Shown here: piece after piece, positions 25,651 through 34,940 of the stretch
Numbering within the stretch: the first letter of the stretch is position 1
How the letters are laid out: each line of letters starts with the position of its first letter
DNA from: Yoonia sp034652275
Lineage (GTDB): Bacteria > Pseudomonadota > Alphaproteobacteria > Rhodobacterales > Rhodobacteraceae
NCBI RefSeq assembly: GCF_034652275.1
Contig: NZ_JAXIWG010000001.1
Span: 1,674,001 to 1,738,000 of the forward strand
DNA: 64,000 bases
Direction: 5' to 3'
Position numbers and translations under genes: made by a program
Notes under the pieces: model-generated
What the model was told of the DNA's origin: nothing
The model's database searches: none
The model's input: the letters and a program-made list of their open reading frames with translations, nothing else

Positions 25651-28600
25651 ATGCACCTGCTCGCCGCGACCCCCGGTGCGATTTCGGACGGGACGGAACC
25701 TGTCGATCTGGGCCAGACGCCTGCCGATGTGGTCATCATCTCTGCCGCCGACACCGAACTGGCCGCACTCGCCGAAGCGCGCGCCGAAATGACCGCCCCG
25801 CCGACCTTGCGGCTGGCGAATATGATGCACCTTGCGCATCCTTTGTCGGTCGATCTGCATCTGGACGATTGCGCCACGAAATCGCGTCTGGTGATCGCGC
25901 GCATCTTGGGCGGTGCAAGCTATTGGAAATACGGCCTCACGCAATATGCCGCGCGCCTGCACGAGGCGGGCGTGCCGGTGGCCTTCCTGCCCGGCGATGA
26001 CAAACCCGACCCCGAATTGCGCGGGCTGTCCACCGTCAGCGGCACCGATTACGACGCGCTCTGGTCCTATCTGGTCGAAGGCGGGCCACAGAACAGCATC
26101 AACGCGCTGGCCTATGCCAAGGCGATGCTGGACGGTACCGAAAAACCCAGCGCCGCCGCCCCCTTGCTGCGTGCAGGCGTCTACTGGCCGGGGGCCGGCA
26201 TCGCCGATCTGACGACTGCACAGGCGACATGGACCGGTGGCGCGCCCATTGTCCCGATCATCTTCTACCGCGCCTTGGTACAAGGCGGCGGGCTGAACCC
26301 GATCAACCGCCTGACCCGCAGCCTGTCGCGCGCAGGGCTGAACCCGCTGCCGATTTTCGTGGCCAGCCTGAAAGACCCGGTCAGCACCGCCACGCTCGAC
26401 CATCTTTTCACCGCCGCGCCGCCCGCTGTGATCCTGAACTGCACCGCCTTCGCCGTGGGCTCGCCCCATGACGGTGACGACAGCCCGCAGAACCCGCTGC
26501 TCGCGAACAACGCCCCCGTCTTTCAGGTGATCCTTTCTGGCGCCTCCGAATCCTCATGGGCAGACGGATTGCACGGCCTGACCGCCCGCGACATCGCCAT
26601 GAACGTCGCCCTGCCAGAGGTGGACGGCCGCATCCTGTCGCGCGCGATCAGCTTCAAAGGCGAGGCGTTCTTCGACGACGCCACCGAATGCCCCATCGCC
26701 ACCTATCAGGCGCGCGGCGACCGCGTCGATTTCGTCACGCAGCTGACCGCCAACTGGGCGCGCCTGCGGCAAACGCCCCCGGCAGACAAGAAAGTCGCCC
26801 TGATCCTCGCCAATTACCCCAACAAGGACGGACGCCTTGCCAACGGGGTCGGCCTCGACACACCCGCCGCGACGGTCCACACGCTGCAACTGCTGGCGCA
26901 GGCAGGCTACGCTACCACCCCACCCGCAGACAGCGCCGCGCTGATGGCGCAAATCATGGCAGGCCCGACCAACTGGCTGACAGACCGCGCCGACAAACAG
27001 GGCGGCGAGCTGCTTCCCCTCGACACATACCGCCAGTATTTCGACGCCCTGCCTTGGGACATCAAGCAACAGATCACCACCCGTTGGGGCCAACCCGAAG
27101 ACGATCCATTCGTTCGAGCCGAAATATCCCCGCCGGAGGCCCCAAGCCGCGCCAGCGGCGCAGGGTTCGCGCTCTCCATCCATCGCTTCGGCAATGTGGT
27201 CGTGGGCCTGCAACCCGCGCGCGGCTATAGCATCGACCCGACCGAGACCTACCATTCCCCCGATCTGGTCCCGCCGCATAACTACCTCGCCTTCTATTTC
27301 TGGCTGCGCCACCATTGGGGCGCGGATGCCGTGGTCCACATGGGCAAACACGGCAACCTTGAATGGCTGCCCGGCAAATCCGTCGCCCTGTCAGAAACCT
27401 GCTGGCCAGAGGCGGTGTTCGGCCCTACCCCGCATATCTACCCCTTCATCGTCAACGATCCGGGCGAAGGCACGCAGGCCAAACGCCGCGCATCTGCCGT
27501 GATTATCGACCACCTGACCCCGCCTCTGACCCGCGCCGAAAGCTACGGTCCGATGCGCGATCTGGAAGCTTTGGTCGACGAATATTACGAGGCCGCCGGT
27601 GTCGATCCACGCCGCGTCACACACCTGCGGCGCGAGATCCTGTCGCTGTCTGACGCAACGGGTCTGTCGCGGGACGTGGGCTTCACCGGCGACAAGGACG
27701 GCGATCTGGGCAAGCTCGACGCTTACCTGTGCGAGTTGAAAGAGGCGCAGATTAGGGACGGTCTGCATATCTTCGGGCAATCCCCCACAGGCCAGCAGGA
27801 ACTGGACCTTGCCATAGCCCTCGCCCGCGTACCGCGCGGCGACGGCAAGGGGCACAATGCCTCGCTGCTGCGCGCCTTGGCCGCGGACCTTGGCCTCCGC
27901 ATCGACCCGCTGGATTGCGAAATGGCCGCGCCTGCTCCCGAAAAACCGGCGGCTTTGGCCGACGGCACCATCTGGCGGACCAACGGCGATACAGTGGAAC
28001 GCCTCGAAAATCTGTCGCAACGCCTTGTGCGGGACGGCGGGCGGGGCGTCGTGGGGTTTACCCCACGCGCGTCGCAAGCCGTTCTGCAAACCATCCGCGA
28101 CGACGTCCTGCCTACCATCCGCGCCTGCGGTCCCGCCGAAGGATCGGCCCTGCTGACCGCCCTTGCAGGCCATTTTGTCCCCCCCGGCCCGTCCGGTGCG
28201 CCCACACGCGGACGGCTTGATGTCCTGCCGACGGGGCGCAATTTCTACAGCGTCGACAGCCGCGCTGTCCCCACACCCACCGCTTGGGCGCTGGGCTGGA
28301 AATCGGCGAACCTGCTGATCGACAAACACCTGCAGGATCACGGCGACTGGCCGCGCGCCATGCTGGTCACCGCTTGGGGCACCGCGAACATGCGCACCGG
28401 CGGCGACGACATCGCGCAGGCGCTCGCGCTGATGGGCGTCAAGCCGACATGGGATAGCGCGAACCGGCGTGTGACGGGGTTCGAGGTGCTGCCGCAGACC
28501 GTGCTGGGCCGCCCGCGTGTGGACGTGACCCTGCGCATTTCCGGCTTCTTCCGTGACGCCTTTCCGCAACTGATCGCCTTGGTCGACAGCGCCGCCCGCG

Positions 28601-29370
28601 CCGTGCAGTCGCTCGACGAACCCGCCGATCTGAACCCCGCCGCCGCCCGCGCCAAAGCGGGCGAGGATGCGACCCGCGTTTTCGGCGCCAAACCCGGCGC
28701 CTACGGCGCGGGCCTGCAAGCGCTGATCGACGAACGCATCTGGTCGGACAAATCCGATTTCGCCGCCGCCTATATCGCCTGGGGAAGCTATGCCTACGGC
28801 GCCAAGGCCAGCGGCGACCGCGCGGAAGCCGCGTTCAAGGCACGCCTGTCCCAAGTCGAAGCCATCGTGCAAAATCAGGACAACCGCGAACACGACATCC
28901 TCGACAGCGACGATTACTACCAGTTCGAAGGCGGTGCCGCCGCCGCCGTCAGCACCTTGCAAGGGCGCGACCGCCCGATCTATCACAACGACCACTCCCG
29001 CCCCGAACGGCCCGTGATCCGCACGCTTGACGATGAAATCGGCCGCGTCGTGCGGTCGCGCGTGGTCAATCCCAAATGGATCGACGGGGTGAAACGCCAC
29101 GGCTACAAAGGTGCTTTCGAGATTGCGGCCACGGTCGACTACCTTTTCGCCTTCGCTGCCACGACGGGGGCCGTGCGCAACCACCATTTCGATCTGGTGG
29201 AAGAGGCTTTCCTGAAAGACGACGCAACCCGCCAGTTCATCGCTGACGCCAACGCCCCCGCCTTGCGCGAAATAGCCCAGCGCCTGCAAGAAGCCATCGA
29301 CCGCAACCTGTGGCAACCCGCCTCCAACTCTGCGCGCGCGCGTATCGCAGGCCTGCTCGACGCGGATTAG
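25651..29370 (+). CDS. cobN: cobaltochelatase large subunit CobN, with an in-frame repeat insertion
   Basis: The 1239-residue subunit of the aerobic ATP-dependent cobaltochelatase (with CobS and CobT, not in this window) inserts cobalt into hydrogenobyrinic acid a,c-diamide. Conserved blocks include FGNVVVGLQPARGY, HMGKHGNLEWLPGK, HIYPFIVNDPGEG and VTAWGTANMRTGGDD. The start is MHLLAATPGAISDG, with a short frame upstream excluded. Residues about 489-506 (RAEISPPEAPSRASGAG) are encoded by a copy of the dispersed repeat and lie in a loop just before the conserved FALSIHRFGN block. The frame is kept, so the protein should be functional. Confidence 0.95.
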   Translation: MHLLAATPGAISDGTEPVDLGQTPADVVIISAADTELAALAEARAEMTAPPTLRLANMMHLAHPLSVDLHLDDCATKSRLVIARILGGASYWKYGLTQYAARLHEAGVPVAFLPGDDKPDPELRGLSTVSGTDYDALWSYLVEGGPQNSINALAYAKAMLDGTEKPSAAAPLLRAGVYWPGAGIADLTTAQATWTGGAPIVPIIFYRALVQGGGLNPINRLTRSLSRAGLNPLPIFVASLKDPVSTATLDHLFTAAPPAVILNCTAFAVGSPHDGDDSPQNPLLANNAPVFQVILSGASESSWADGLHGLTARDIAMNVALPEVDGRILSRAISFKGEAFFDDATECPIATYQARGDRVDFVTQLTANWARLRQTPPADKKVALILANYPNKDGRLANGVGLDTPAATVHTLQLLAQAGYATTPPADSAALMAQIMAGPTNWLTDRADKQGGELLPLDTYRQYFDALPWDIKQQITTRWGQPEDDPFVRAEISPPEAPSRASGAGFALSIHRFGNVVVGLQPARGYSIDPTETYHSPDLVPPHNYLAFYFWLRHHWGADAVVHMGKHGNLEWLPGKSVALSETCWPEAVFGPTPHIYPFIVNDPGEGTQAKRRASAVIIDHLTPPLTRAESYGPMRDLEALVDEYYEAAGVDPRRVTHLRREILSLSDATGLSRDVGFTGDKDGDLGKLDAYLCELKEAQIRDGLHIFGQSPTGQQELDLAIALARVPRGDGKGHNASLLRALAADLGLRIDPLDCEMAAPAPEKPAALADGTIWRTNGDTVERLENLSQRLVRDGGRGVVGFTPRASQAVLQTIRDDVLPTIRACGPAEGSALLTALAGHFVPPGPSGAPTRGRLDVLPTGRNFYSVDSRAVPTPTAWALGWKSANLLIDKHLQDHGDWPRAMLVTAWGTANMRTGGDDIAQALALMGVKPTWDSANRRVTGFEVLPQTVLGRPRVDVTLRISGFFRDAFPQLIALVDSAARAVQSLDEPADLNPAAARAKAGEDATRVFGAKPGAYGAGLQALIDERIWSDKSDFAAAYIAWGSYAYGAKASGDRAEAAFKARLSQVEAIVQNQDNREHDILDSDDYYQFEGGAAAAVSTLQGRDRPIYHNDHSRPERPVIRTLDDEIGRVVRSRVVNPKWIDGVKRHGYKGAFEIAATVDYLFAFAATTGAVRNHHFDLVEEAFLKDDATRQFIADANAPALREIAQRLQEAIDRNLWQPASNSARARIAGLLDAD
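27115..27166. repeat. dispersed repeat family A copy inside cobN
   Basis: CGAGCCGAAATATCCCCGCC plus GGAGGC is followed by the hairpin arm GCCGCGCCAGCGGCGC. It matches the intergenic copies at 10771, 19172, 22787 and 51846, but here it is translated in frame as part of CobN. Confidence 0.88.
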
Positions 29371-29507
29371 GCAGGTACCGGAAAAACCTGCGTGCCATTC
29401 TTGTCACATGGCCCGACATCACGGGCATCCGGCTTGCTCTCGCAGTTGTGATCGCGCGCTCGCTCCGGTTTAGAGGAGTGGGTGGGGCTTAACTGAAGGT
29501 TTACTAA

Positions 29508-30047
29508 ATGTCGTTTTTCAAAAGTGCTGCGATCGTTGCGGTCGCACTGACGGTCATGGGCTGCGAGCAGGCGGAAATCACGCAACCGCCAATCAATATC
29601 ACCCCAACCGTGCAGGCCGATGCAGTTGGTCTTGACGTCTATGCACGCCCGCGCAGCCGCGGCAATCCGGTGCCTGCGTTCCGTGGCCAGAACACCGTTC
29701 AGGTCAGGACATGGGGCGATACCGAAGGCAGCGGCCGGACCGAGTTGTCGGGCGTGTCTTGCAACCTTGATTCCGGCGTCTACCGCGCGCAGTTCACGAC
29801 ACCCGCAAATCTGGTTGTGCCCGACTACGGCCCCAGTTCGCCAGCCTTGTTCGTACGGTGCGCAACGGCCACCCAATCGGGTTCCGTGACGCAATCAGTG
29901 GTTAACATGACCGCCCAGCAGCGCAACCAATCCGCTGCAGGCACCGGACTTTTGGGCGCCATCATCATTGGTGCTGTCAACGAATCGCGACGCGACAACC
30001 TGAACGACGATTTCGGCTATAACGCGATCGTTGTGCAGATGCGCTAG
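29508..30047 (+). CDS. hypothetical lipoprotein
   Basis: The 179-residue protein has a lipoprotein signal (FFKSAAIVAVALTVMGC, lipidation at about Cys19). The mature part is beta-rich with two further Cys residues (SGVSCNLDSG, LFVRCATA) that could form a disulfide. A glycine/alanine-rich hydrophobic stretch (GTGLLGAIIIGAV) near residue 150 resembles a glycine-zipper. No family is recognised. It converges on another small lipoprotein gene with a 4-nt overlap; the pair separates cobN from cobO. Confidence 0.75.
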   Translation: MSFFKSAAIVAVALTVMGCEQAEITQPPINITPTVQADAVGLDVYARPRSRGNPVPAFRGQNTVQVRTWGDTEGSGRTELSGVSCNLDSGVYRAQFTTPANLVVPDYGPSSPALFVRCATATQSGSVTQSVVNMTAQQRNQSAAGTGLLGAIIIGAVNESRRDNLNDDFGYNAIVVQMR

Positions 30048-30346
30048 TCCGCGCAGTCGATCCTGACACGCGCCACGACCTGATCCCCCGTCCATGTTCC
30101 GGGGCGGGGGGCACATCCGGTGGCGGCGACCACCGCCTGTTCGGCGCGCGGGATGATCGCGGTCAGAGAAAACACCGCCTCGCGGTTGGTGCGCACGACT
30201 TCGACCAGATCATCCTTGCGCCGGACGTCAAAGGTGCTTTGCGCGACCGTCACCGTTTGCGCAGGCACCCCCATGAACCCCGCCGTGCCGCTGTTGCAGG
30301 CCGCCAGAAGCAGGATCAGGCAGACAGGTATAAGGCGAAAATGCAT
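30044..30346 (-). CDS. small hypothetical lipoprotein
   Basis: The 100-residue protein starts MHFRLIPVCLILLLAACNSG, with a lipobox at LLAAC (Cys17). The mature part contains two Cys (ATGCAPRPG, RIDCAD) that may pair. Its frame continues far upstream, but this signal peptide fixes the start. The Shine-Dalgarno sequence is weak (AGAGAG). It overlaps the convergent lipoprotein gene by 4 nt. No function can be assigned. Confidence 0.75.
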   Translation of the reverse strand: MHFRLIPVCLILLLAACNSGTAGFMGVPAQTVTVAQSTFDVRRKDDLVEVVRTNREAVFSLTAIIPRAEQAVVAATGCAPRPGTWTGDQVVARVRIDCAD

Positions 30347-30424
30347 CGGGTGAACTCTCTTGTTACACGTCAGCTTGTGGACGGTTATGCTTAACAAAAC
30401 CTTTACAGCCGACCGGAGGCCAAG

Positions 30425-31033
30425 ATGACCGATGATCCCGACCGCCACGCGATGAAGATGGCCAAGAAAAAGGCCGCCCGTGACAAGATCATGGCGACCA
30501 AGACCGACCAGAAAGGGCTGATCATCGTCCATACCGGCAAGGGCAAAGGCAAGTCCTCGGCCGCCTTCGGGATGATTTTCCGCTGCATCGCGCATGACAT
30601 GAAATGCGCGGTGGTGCAGTTCATCAAGGGCGGCATGTCCACGGGTGAACGAGATCTGATCCTCGCGAAATTCTCGGACACCTGCGCCTTTCACACGATG
30701 GGCGAAGGTTTCACTTGGGAAACACAAGACAAATCCCGCGATACCGAAATGGCGCAGGCCGCTTGGGCCAAGGCTAAAGAACTGATCCTGGACGAGACCA
30801 ACACCATGGTCCTGCTGGATGAAATCAACATCGCGATCCGCTATGATTATGTCGCCATCGCTGATGTCGTGGCCTTTCTGCGCGACCACAAGCCGCCCAT
30901 GACGCATGTCGTACTGACAGGGCGCAACGCGCATGAAGACCTGATCGAACTGGCCGATCTGGTGACGGAAATGGAACTGGTGAAGCACCCGTTCCGGTCC
31001 GGGATCAAGGCGCAGATCGGTGTAGAATTCTAG
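30425..31033 (+). CDS. cobO: cob(I)yrinic acid a,c-diamide adenosyltransferase
   Basis: The 202-residue CobA/CobO-type adenosyltransferase has the P-loop HTGKGKGKSS (36-45) and Walker B-like TMVLLDEINIA. It transfers the 5'-deoxyadenosyl group from ATP to Co(I) corrinoids. The charged N-terminal extension (KMAKKKAARDK) is usual for CobO. CCGGAGG precedes the ATG. It lies downstream of cobN but is separated from it by the two lipoprotein genes, so it probably has its own promoter. Confidence 0.95.
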   Translation: MTDDPDRHAMKMAKKKAARDKIMATKTDQKGLIIVHTGKGKGKSSAAFGMIFRCIAHDMKCAVVQFIKGGMSTGERDLILAKFSDTCAFHTMGEGFTWETQDKSRDTEMAQAAWAKAKELILDETNTMVLLDEINIAIRYDYVAIADVVAFLRDHKPPMTHVVLTGRNAHEDLIELADLVTEMELVKHPFRSGIKAQIGVEF

Positions 31034-31066
31034 CGTCATCCAGTTTTCATATTACTGTTACATCGC

Positions 31067-31096
31067 TTGCCCTGAACCAATCGGTTCAGATATAGT
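31067..31096 (+). promoter_or_regulatory. predicted promoter with palindromic operator in the spacer
   Basis: A -35-like TTGCCC (31067-31072) and -10-like TATAGT (31091-31096) are 18 nt apart. The perfect inverted repeat CTGAACC-AATC-GGTTCAG (31072-31089) fills the spacer. A protein bound there would block RNA polymerase. The predicted transcription start falls at or next to the ATG of the following gene. Confidence 0.55.
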
Positions 31097-31102
31097 CGGG
31101 CG

Positions 31103-31774
31103 ATGGGTGCAATGGTTCTTCAATCGTCGGATATTGTCGCAAAGGGCGTGCAGCGTGCGGTCTATCTGCATCCGCTTGATCCAACCAAACTGATCAAAGT
31201 GCTGCGGCCCGCGATCACGATGCCGCGGCGCACGAACTTCAACGGGATTATGGACCGGCTGTTGCCCGGCACACGGCTGCGCCAGATCCGCAAAGAATAT
31301 GCCGAATACCTGCGCGTCATGCTGAACCATCCAGAGCCGGACTTTCACGCGCCCATCGCCCATATGTTCGGCTTTACCCCCACAAGCGAAGGTCTGGGCT
31401 GCATCACCGAACGCGTTATGCAGCCTGATGGCCGGATCGGCGAAACACTGGGCGCCAAGGCCAAGGCCGGCACGCTCGCGCCGCTGCATGTGGACCTGTT
31501 GAACGATACGATCGCCCGCATCTATGCCAACGATATCCGCGCCAGCGACATGAATCCCAACAACTTTGTCTTTGGCCAACGCGACAACGGCACCGGCCCC
31601 GGACCAGAGGAATGCGTGCTGGTGGACGGTTTCGGCGATATCCACGCGATCCCCGTGCGGTCGATGGCGCGCTGGTCCAACCGGATGGGGCTGGACGACA
31701 GCTGCAAGCGGCTTGCGCGCAATACGGGGCTGCACTGGGACCCCAAGGCGCGGCAATTCGCGCTACCCCGCTAG
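31103..31774 (+). CDS. YrbL family protein (PhoP-regulated network protein type)
   Basis: The 223-residue protein resembles the YrbL family (PhoP_reg_YrbL), a kinase-like fold of unknown function. Blocks include VYLHPLDPTKLIKVLRP, LRQIRKEYAEYLRVM, and NDIRASDMNPNNFVFG, which resembles a catalytic-loop segment; VLVDGFGD corresponds to the metal-binding Asp. ATG at 31103 lies so close to the predicted -10 that the mRNA may be leaderless; a second ATG at 31112 is the alternative. Confidence 0.75.
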   Translation: MGAMVLQSSDIVAKGVQRAVYLHPLDPTKLIKVLRPAITMPRRTNFNGIMDRLLPGTRLRQIRKEYAEYLRVMLNHPEPDFHAPIAHMFGFTPTSEGLGCITERVMQPDGRIGETLGAKAKAGTLAPLHVDLLNDTIARIYANDIRASDMNPNNFVFGQRDNGTGPGPEECVLVDGFGDIHAIPVRSMARWSNRMGLDDSCKRLARNTGLHWDPKARQFALPR

Positions 31775-31839
31775 GCGGCTTGGCTGTTGGCGGGCAACCG
31801 CGTATAACGGACCATCGCGACAGCCCCGAAAGAAAAGCC

Positions 31840-32268
31840 ATGACCGACGATACCGAAGACCTGCAAGATACCTATCCCGGCGCAGGCACGTTTCGCTTTG
31901 GCGACACGCCGGAGCTTTGCCAATATCTGATCGGCCTTGTCCGCCAGCGCAAGAAAACCGCAACCTGCGGGGCGGCGTCGGAATTTGCCGATGACCCAGA
32001 CTCTATGCCCGTCGTCGGCCGCTGCGATATCGCCGCCAATTGGGACGGCACGCCTGCGCTGGTGATCCGCACGACCAAGGTACAGCACATCCGGTTCTGC
32101 GACGTGACCGAGGAAATGGCTTTGGCCGAGGGTGAGAACGACAGCCTTCTGGGCTGGCGCAAGGATCACAAGGCTTATTTCAAACGCAACGGCGGTTTCG
32201 ACCCCGAGATGATGCTGGTGTTCGAGCATTTTGTACTGGTCGAGGATCTGGCCGGACGCGAATTGTGA
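31840..32268 (+). CDS. ASCH domain protein
   Basis: The 142-residue protein has an ASCH domain, a beta-barrel related to PUA RNA-binding folds. The pattern TYPGAGTFRFGDTPELC, KKTATCGAASEF, PVVGRCDIAAN and VTEEMALAEGEN is typical, with the charged acidic segment at the end of the domain. Some ASCH proteins hydrolyse N4-acetylcytidine or bind RNA; the role here is unknown. The start follows GAAAGAAAAGCC. The small membrane gene begins one nt after its stop. Confidence 0.85.
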   Translation: MTDDTEDLQDTYPGAGTFRFGDTPELCQYLIGLVRQRKKTATCGAASEFADDPDSMPVVGRCDIAANWDGTPALVIRTTKVQHIRFCDVTEEMALAEGENDSLLGWRKDHKAYFKRNGGFDPEMMLVFEHFVLVEDLAGREL

Positions 32269-32269
32269 C

Positions 32270-32452
32270 ATGCGGCTCTGGATCGCCTGCCTGCTGGTCC
32301 TGATCACCCTTGCGCATATCGCGATGTGGGCATCGGACATGCCGCGCGATCTGGCCCTGCGGCTGACGATCATCAACGCCTTGGGCTGGGCGGTGATCCT
32401 GCTCCCCTTATGGGCCGTCGGCAAATGGGCTGCAGCGCACAAGAGGCGGTGA
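32270..32452 (+). CDS. small two-span membrane protein
   Basis: The 60-residue protein begins MRLWIACLLVLITLAHIAMW and has a second hydrophobic span (TIINALGWAVILLPLWAV), then a basic tail AAHKRR. It starts one nt after the ASCH gene stop and is likely co-translated. It is followed by a family B repeat and pheT. No function is recognised. Confidence 0.68.
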   Translation: MRLWIACLLVLITLAHIAMWASDMPRDLALRLTIINALGWAVILLPLWAVGKWAAAHKRR

Positions 32453-32456
32453 CGGG

Positions 32457-32481
32457 CGGCGGGGTGAACCCCGCCCTACGG
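32457..32481. repeat. dispersed repeat family B, copy 1
   Basis: The inverted repeat GGCGGGG-TGAA-CCCCGCC (32458-32475) is followed by CTACGG. A second copy of the same layout is at 36500. Confidence 0.75.
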
Positions 32482-32543
32482 TCTTTCGCATCGCTGCGAT
32501 ATCGGGTAGATCGCTTGCAACATTAGATACGCTGGACATAACG

Positions 32544-34940
32544 ATGAAATTCACGCTTTCCTGGCTGAAACACCACCTTGAAACAGACGCCTCGGTTGAT
32601 CTGATCGCCGAGACGCTGACCGATCTGGGGCTCGAGGTCGAAGGCGTGGAAAACCCCGCCGAACGTCTGGCCGATTTCACCATCGGCTATGTGGAAAGCG
32701 CGGAAAAGCACCCCGACGCCGACAAGCTGCGCGTGTGTCAGGTGCAGACCAAGGACGGGCTGACCCAGATCATCTGTGGCGCCCCCAATGCGCGCGCAGG
32801 CATCACCGTCGTGATCGCCAGCCCCGGCACCTATGTCCCCGGCATCGACACGACGATCGGCGTGGGCAAGATCCGCGGCATCGAAAGTTTCGGGATGATG
32901 TGTTCCGAGCGCGAGATGGAACTGTCCGAAGAACATGACGGGATCATCGAACTGCCGTCCGGCACCGTGGGCCAGCGGTTCACCGACTGGCTGGCAGCCA
33001 ACCAGCCCGACCGCGTTGATCCGGTGATCGAGATCGCGATCACCCCGAACCGCCCTGACGCCTTGGGTGTGCGCGGGATCGCGCGCGATCTTGCAGCACG
33101 CGGTCTGGGCAAGCTGAAACCCCTGAGCGTCGATCCGGTGCCTGCCAGCTTCACCGCCGACTTAAACGTGTCCATTGATGACGATACACGCGACGGGTGC
33201 CCCGTTTTCTGTGGCCGTTTGATCCGTGGCGTCAAGAACGGCCCCAGCCCCGCATGGCTGCAAACGCAGCTGCGTGCCATCGGCCTGCGTCCCATCAGTT
33301 TCCTTGTCGATGTGACCAACTGGTTCACCTATGACCTGAACCGCCCCCTGCACGTCTTCGACGCCGACAAGGTGCATGGCAATCTGCGCGTCCACCGCGC
33401 CAAGGGTGGCGAGACGATTCTGGCACTCGACGACCGGACCTACACCTTGCAGGCAGGCCAGATCGCGATCTCCGACGATCAGGGCGTGGAAAGCATCGCA
33501 GGCATCATGGGCGGTGAGGCAACCGGCTGCACCGACGAGACGGTGAATGTCTTTGTCGAAAGCGCCTATTGGGACCCGATCCAGATCGCCTATACCGGCC
33601 GCGCGCTGAAGATCAATTCCGACGCCCGTTACCGTTTCGAACGCGGGATCGACCCCGCCTTCACCCCCGAAGGGCTGGAACATGCGGTGCGGATGATCGT
33701 CGATCACGCAGGCGGCGAAGCGTCAGAGCTGATTATCGCAGGCGAAGTGCCCGACACATCCCGCGCCTACCGTCTGGATGCGGAGCGTGTCATCAGCCTT
33801 GTCGGTATGGACATCCCCGAAAGCACCCAGCGCCAGACGCTGACCGCACTGGGCTTCCGTCTCGAAGGCGATATGGCGCATGTGCCGTCTTGGCGCCCCG
33901 ACGTGCTGGGCGAGGCTGATCTGGTCGAAGAGGTCGCGCGCATCGCGTCGCTGACCAAGCTCAAGGGCAAGCCGATGCCGCGCATGGATGCAGGCGTGCC
34001 AAAGCCGATCCTGACCGCAGGCCAGCAGCGTCAGCAATCCGCACGCCGGACGATGGCGGCGCTGGGGTATAACGAATGCGTCACCTACAGCTTTGTCGAT
34101 AAAGACGCCGCGACCCTGTTCGGCGGTGGCGATGACGCGACCATGCTGGAAAACCCGATCTCGAGCGAATTGTCGCATATGCGCCCGAACCTGTTGCCCG
34201 GTCTTTTGCGTGCCGCGGCCCGCAATCAGGCGCGCGGCTTCATGGATATGGCCTTGTTCGAGGTCGGTGCCGGTTTCCACGGTGGCGAACCGGGCGAACA
34301 GCACAACCTGATCACCGGCGTGCTGATTGGTAAGACCGCCAGCAAGGAAGTCCATGGCACGTCCCGCGCGGTCGACCTGTACGACGCCAAGGCGGATGCG
34401 GAATCCGTGCTCGCTGCCATCGGCGCACCCGCAAAGGTGCAAATCCTGCGCGGTGCCTCTGCATGGTGGCACCCCGGTCGGCATGGCATGATCTGCCTTG
34501 GTCCGAAAAAGGTGCTGGCCGTATTCGGCGAACTGCACCCGAAGATCCTGCGCGAGATGGATATCAAAGGCCCCGCCGTCGCCTTCTGCATCTGGCCCGA
34601 CGAAGTGCCCGTGCCGAAAACCAAGACCGCGACACGCCCCGCACTGGTCGCGACCGACCTGCAAGCGGTGGAACGTGACTTCGCTTTTGTCGTGGACCAC
34701 GAGGTCGAGGCGCTGACGCTGGTCAATGCGGCCCTTGGGGCGGACAAATCGCTGATCAGCGATGTGCGGGTCTTTGACCAGTTCATCGGTGGCAATCTGG
34801 GTGAGGGCAAGAAATCCATCGCCGTCACCGTGCGCCTGCAACCCACGACCGCAACGCTGAAGGATGCCGAAATCGAGGCGATCAGCGCCAAGATCGTGGA
34901 CAAGGTCACCAAGGCGACCGGCGGCAGCCTACGCGGCTAA
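32544..34940 (+). CDS. pheT: phenylalanyl-tRNA synthetase beta subunit
   Basis: The 798-residue subunit has an N-terminal tRNA-binding EMAP-like domain (about 40-150, HPDADKLRVCQVQ), B3/B4 (about 215-380), B5 (about 400-475), the catalytic-like core (about 490-690) and an anticodon-binding B8 domain (about 705-798, RDFAFVVDHEVEALTLVN). It forms the alpha2-beta2 synthetase with PheS. Unusually, pheS lies 23 kb away on the other strand. Confidence 0.97.
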   Translation: MKFTLSWLKHHLETDASVDLIAETLTDLGLEVEGVENPAERLADFTIGYVESAEKHPDADKLRVCQVQTKDGLTQIICGAPNARAGITVVIASPGTYVPGIDTTIGVGKIRGIESFGMMCSEREMELSEEHDGIIELPSGTVGQRFTDWLAANQPDRVDPVIEIAITPNRPDALGVRGIARDLAARGLGKLKPLSVDPVPASFTADLNVSIDDDTRDGCPVFCGRLIRGVKNGPSPAWLQTQLRAIGLRPISFLVDVTNWFTYDLNRPLHVFDADKVHGNLRVHRAKGGETILALDDRTYTLQAGQIAISDDQGVESIAGIMGGEATGCTDETVNVFVESAYWDPIQIAYTGRALKINSDARYRFERGIDPAFTPEGLEHAVRMIVDHAGGEASELIIAGEVPDTSRAYRLDAERVISLVGMDIPESTQRQTLTALGFRLEGDMAHVPSWRPDVLGEADLVEEVARIASLTKLKGKPMPRMDAGVPKPILTAGQQRQQSARRTMAALGYNECVTYSFVDKDAATLFGGGDDATMLENPISSELSHMRPNLLPGLLRAAARNQARGFMDMALFEVGAGFHGGEPGEQHNLITGVLIGKTASKEVHGTSRAVDLYDAKADAESVLAAIGAPAKVQILRGASAWWHPGRHGMICLGPKKVLAVFGELHPKILREMDIKGPAVAFCIWPDEVPVPKTKTATRPALVATDLQAVERDFAFVVDHEVEALTLVNAALGADKSLISDVRVFDQFIGGNLGEGKKSIAVTVRLQPTTATLKDAEIEAISAKIVDKVTKATGGSLRG

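Noticed and set aside
27391..29316. Open frame of 641 codons on the minus strand inside cobN
   Set aside because: It is a shadow of cobN codon bias, with no recognisable domain or ribosome binding site.
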